A program made the position numbers and the translations under genes. This document shows, piece after piece, positions 61,658 to 64,000 of a stretch of 64,000 nucleotides of DNA; within the stretch, counting starts at the first letter, position 1; every line of letters begins with the position of its first letter. The stretch comes from GCA-2861595 sp035525365. GTDB lineage: Bacteria; Actinomycetota; Acidimicrobiia; Acidimicrobiales; GCA-2861595. The notes under the pieces were generated by a model. The model had not been told where the DNA came from. It was given only the letters and a program-made list of their open reading frames with translations, and did not search any database. The DNA lies in the NCBI GenBank assembly GCA_035525365.1, contig DATLEK010000105.1:39850-103849 (forward strand), given 5' to 3'.

Positions 61658-63577
61658 TCAAGGCGCCGGAGCACGAGGCGAGCTACTACGTGGCGCCGGC
61701 GGATGACGTAGCTCCGCGGCGACGGCGGCGGCAATGCCGGGACCGTCGAGGCCGAGGCGGCTGAGGATCACCCGAGGCGGGGCCGAGGCGATGAACTCGT
61801 TCGGCGTGCCCAGCACCAGCACCCGTGGTCGGCCGCCGCCCGCGTTGGCGAGAGTGTGCGAGATGAAGGTGCCGGCCCCGCCCAGGGCGACGCCGTCCTC
61901 CACCGTGACCACCAGCTCGTGGTGGGCGGCATCGTCGACCATGGCCGGGTCGAGGGGGCGCACGACCCGCACGTCCCAGACGGTGGCGTCGATTCCGAGG
62001 CTGGCGTCGAGTTCGGCGGCGGCATCCTCAGCGGCGGCGAGCAGCTTGCCCACGGCCAGGATGCAGACCTGGCCGGCGGTGTCACCCCGCCTGACGAGCC
62101 TGGCGTTCAGCCCCGCCCCGACGTTATCCGGCCCGGCCTGGCGAGCGGAGCCCTTGGGGTAGCGCACGGCGGCAGGGCCCTCCAACTCGAGGGCGGTACG
62201 CAGCATCACTCCGACCTCCTGTGCCGATGACGGGGCGAGGATGGTGAGGCCGGGGATCTGGAGGCACTGGGCGATGTCGAGCACGCCGTGGTGGGAGGGC
62301 CCGTCGTCGCCGGTGATGCCGGCGCGGTCCAGGGCGAACACCACTGGCAGGCCGTGGAGGCCCACGTCGAGGTTGGCCTGGTCGAAGGCCCGGCTGAAGA
62401 AGGTGGAGTACACCGCTACCACCGGGCGCAGGCCGCCCATGGCCATGCCCGCGGCCGCCGTCACCGCATGCTGCTCGGCGATGCCCACGTCGTGGAAGCG
62501 CTGGGGGAACCGCGCCTGGAAGGGGAGCAGCCCGGTGGGCCCCGGCATGGCCGCGGTGATGGCGTGGACCTGGGGGTGGCGCTCGGCGATCTCCACCATG
62601 GCCTGGGCGAAGGCCTCGGTGTAGCCGGCAGGGACCCACTTGGGCGGCCCGGTGACGGGGTTGAAGACGGGGGCGTCGTGGAGGCACTTCTCGTCGTCGT
62701 CCTCGGCCGGCGAGTACCCCCGCCCCTTCTGGGTGAGGACGTGCACGACGATGGGCCCGTCGTACTCGGAGGCATTGCGCAGAGCCGCCTCCATGCCGCC
62801 GATGTCGTGGCCGTCGAAGGGGCCGGTGTAGCGCACACCCAGGGCCTCGAAGAACACGATGGGCTCGAGCACCTCACGCACCGCCGCCTTCATGCCCTGG
62901 AGGCTGGAGTAGGCCAGGCTGCCCACCGCCGGCAGGTGCCGCACCCGGCTCTCGACCTTGTGGCGGAGGTGGACCCAGCTCGGGTGGAGGCGCAGCCGGG
63001 CCAGGCTCTCGCCGAGGCGGGATGCCGTGGGGCCGTAGGAGCGGCCGTTGTCGTTGAGGAGGATGACGACGCGCCGGCCACTGTGGCCGAGGTTGTTGAG
63101 CCCCTCGAAGGCCATGCCGCCGGTCATCGAGCCGTCGCCGATGACAGCCACCACCCGGCGGCCGGGGCCGGCTTCCTCGATGGCGGTGGCCAGGCCGTGG
63201 GCGTAGCTCAGGACGGTGGACGCGTGGCTGTTCTCGATCCAGTCGTGGGCCGATTCTGCACGGGCCGGGTAGCCGGAGAGACCGCCCTCCTGGCGCAGGG
63301 TGACGAAGGCCTCGCGGCGGCCGGTGACGATCTTGTGCACGTAGGCCTGGTGGCCGGTGTCCCAGAGGACGATGTCGTTCGGCGACTCGAACACCCGGTG
63401 GATGGCCAGGGTGAGCTCGACGACGCCGAGGTTCGAGCCGAGGTGTCCGCCGTGGACGCCGACCGACTCGACGATCAGGCCGCGGATCTCACCAGCTAGC
63501 TGCTCGAGGTCCTGGGAGCTAAGGCCACGCAAGTCGGCCGGATCGCGAATCGCGTCGAGGATGGGTCCCTGATTCAG
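61658..63577 (-). CDS. dxs: 1-deoxy-D-xylulose-5-phosphate synthase
   Basis: It condenses pyruvate and glyceraldehyde 3-phosphate, the first step of the MEP isoprenoid route. Thiamine-diphosphate motifs are V-I-G-D-G-S-M-T-G-G and N-D-N; further marks are G-H-Q-A-Y-V-H-K-I, F-D-V-G-I-A-E-Q-H-A-V-T and S-P-R/P-S-S-A-x-E. Homologues begin with a segment like L-D-A-I-R-D-P-A-D-L-R-G-L-S. Here it is coded upstream of the first ATG/GTG/TTG-type start (TTG 63532), so a CTG at 63577 (CTGA overlap with the upstream stop) is the likely start, giving 639 residues. It is translationally coupled to the polyprenyl synthetase. Confidence 0.93.
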   Translation of the reverse strand: MNQGPILDAIRDPADLRGLSSQDLEQLAGEIRGLIVESVGVHGGHLGSNLGVVELTLAIHRVFESPNDIVLWDTGHQAYVHKIVTGRREAFVTLRQEGGLSGYPARAESAHDWIENSHASTVLSYAHGLATAIEEAGPGRRVVAVIGDGSMTGGMAFEGLNNLGHSGRRVVILLNDNGRSYGPTASRLGESLARLRLHPSWVHLRHKVESRVRHLPAVGSLAYSSLQGMKAAVREVLEPIVFFEALGVRYTGPFDGHDIGGMEAALRNASEYDGPIVVHVLTQKGRGYSPAEDDDEKCLHDAPVFNPVTGPPKWVPAGYTEAFAQAMVEIAERHPQVHAITAAMPGPTGLLPFQARFPQRFHDVGIAEQHAVTAAAGMAMGGLRPVVAVYSTFFSRAFDQANLDVGLHGLPVVFALDRAGITGDDGPSHHGVLDIAQCLQIPGLTILAPSSAQEVGVMLRTALELEGPAAVRYPKGSARQAGPDNVGAGLNARLVRRGDTAGQVCILAVGKLLAAAEDAAAELDASLGIDATVWDVRVVRPLDPAMVDDAAHHELVVTVEDGVALGGAGTFISHTLANAGGGRPRVLVLGTPNEFIASAPPRVILSRLGLDGPGIAAAVAAELRHPPAPRSSSPRAPAP

Positions 63578-64000
63578 TGGTCACGCCTCGCGATCGCCTC
63601 GGCCAACGCCCGCAGCTCGGCACCGGCTCGCGCCCGCGGGTGGGCGCGCTCAAGGTTGCGTTGGGCCTCGGCGAGGAACTGGTCCCGTTGGGAATCGCTC
63701 CAGCCCCGGCCGCCGGCCCGTGCCACCAGCTGGGCGGCCAGCACCAGATCGGTATCGGTCAGCGGCGCATCACCGCCATAGAGGACGGCCAACTCCCGCC
63801 CAGCGTCTGTCCCCGAGGTCAGGGCGGCGACAACGGGCAGCGTCTTCTTCCGGTTTTGCAAGTCCGAGTGCACTGACTTCCCGGTGACCATTGGGTCGCC
63901 CCAGATGCCGAGCAAGTCGTCAACCAGCTGGAAGGCGAACCCCAAATGCAGCCCGAAGCGGCCGAGGTGCTCGACCTGGTCCGGGTCGCCCCCGCCGAAC
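63574..64000 (-). CDS. polyprenyl (geranylgeranyl-type) diphosphate synthase, C-terminal part
   Basis: The frame enters at the window edge and ends at 63574. It contains the second aspartate-rich region G-F-A-F-Q-L-V-D-D-L-L-G-I-W-G-D-P and K-S-V-H-S-D-L-Q-N-R-K-K-T-L-P-V, diagnostic of trans-prenyltransferases. The first DDxxD lies outside the window. It makes linear prenyl diphosphates from the precursors supplied by the MEP pathway, so its coupling to dxs makes sense. Chain length cannot be predicted from this part. Confidence 0.9.
   Translation of the reverse strand, partial: FGGGDPDQVEHLGRFGLHLGFAFQLVDDLLGIWGDPMVTGKSVHSDLQNRKKTLPVVAALTSGTDAGRELAVLYGGDAPLTDTDLVLAAQLVARAGGRGWSDSQRDQFLAEAQRNLERAHPRARAGAELRALAEAIARRDH

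Overview
The window is high-GC actinobacterial DNA, most likely from Acidimicrobiia or a close relative. This is inferred from many GTG/TTG starts, an IdeR/DtxR-type iron box, SARP/AfsR regulators, and a secreted protein with five 42-residue repeats of a type (GKGYWLV..DGGIFAFGDA) I associate with Acidimicrobiia. No rRNA and no complete tRNA was seen.

Layout. 1-6.5 kb is mixed housekeeping and decayed genes: a VOC fragment, a frameshifted alpha/beta hydrolase, a DUF1326-DUF2182 pair, an SRPBCC protein, a fructosamine-kinase-like enzyme overlapping a low-molecular-weight phosphatase, and a twice-frameshifted gene. 6.7-13.8 kb looks like the remnant of a conjugative or mobilisable element: an orphan MobF relaxase with an inserted HTH segment, a hairpin just upstream of it, a NarL-type two-component system, a PsbP-like lipid-anchored or membrane protein and a small BTAD-type protein. 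14.4-25.7 kb is the main item: a tightly packed six-gene plus-strand operon that looks like an antiviral defence system. It encodes a SNF2-type helicase with a C-terminal DUF3883 nuclease-like domain, an unrecognised 307-residue protein, a PIN-domain RNase, a DUF1156 adenine methylase, a SIR2-like protein and a DUF499 ATPase. A separate HTH/PIN toxin-antitoxin locus follows, with the toxin frameshifted.

27-39.5 kb holds secreted and regulatory genes (a beta-propeller-like protein, a VOC protein and a large AfsR-type regulator), a four-gene branched-chain amino acid type ABC transporter with a LivM-LivG fusion, and a parallel-beta-helix surface protein. 39.7-42.3 kb is an IS3-family element split by an IS110-family element. 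At 42.6-42.9 kb there is a half tRNA-Arg(CCU) flanked on both sides by paired GTGCCC repeats, an attP-like arrangement without an integrase. 43.8-45.7 kb holds the scrambled remains of an NHL/kelch/IPT surface protein with a duplicated C-terminal module.

45.7-64 kb is mostly intact chromosome-like DNA: a HExxH lipoprotein, a DUF3494 protein, a DHH (NrnA-like) phosphoesterase, a hybrid sensor kinase, and an iron module. The iron module combines an FbpABC-type Fe(III) importer with bacterioferritin and Bfd, and carries two IdeR-like boxes. It is followed by a repeat-rich secreted protein, a MerR regulator, an ABC1/UbiB-type kinase, dxs, and a truncated polyprenyl synthetase (the last two giving isoprenoid synthesis).

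All assignments were made by reading sequence only, with no database search. Domain positions are counted by hand and approximate. Family names are recognition calls.
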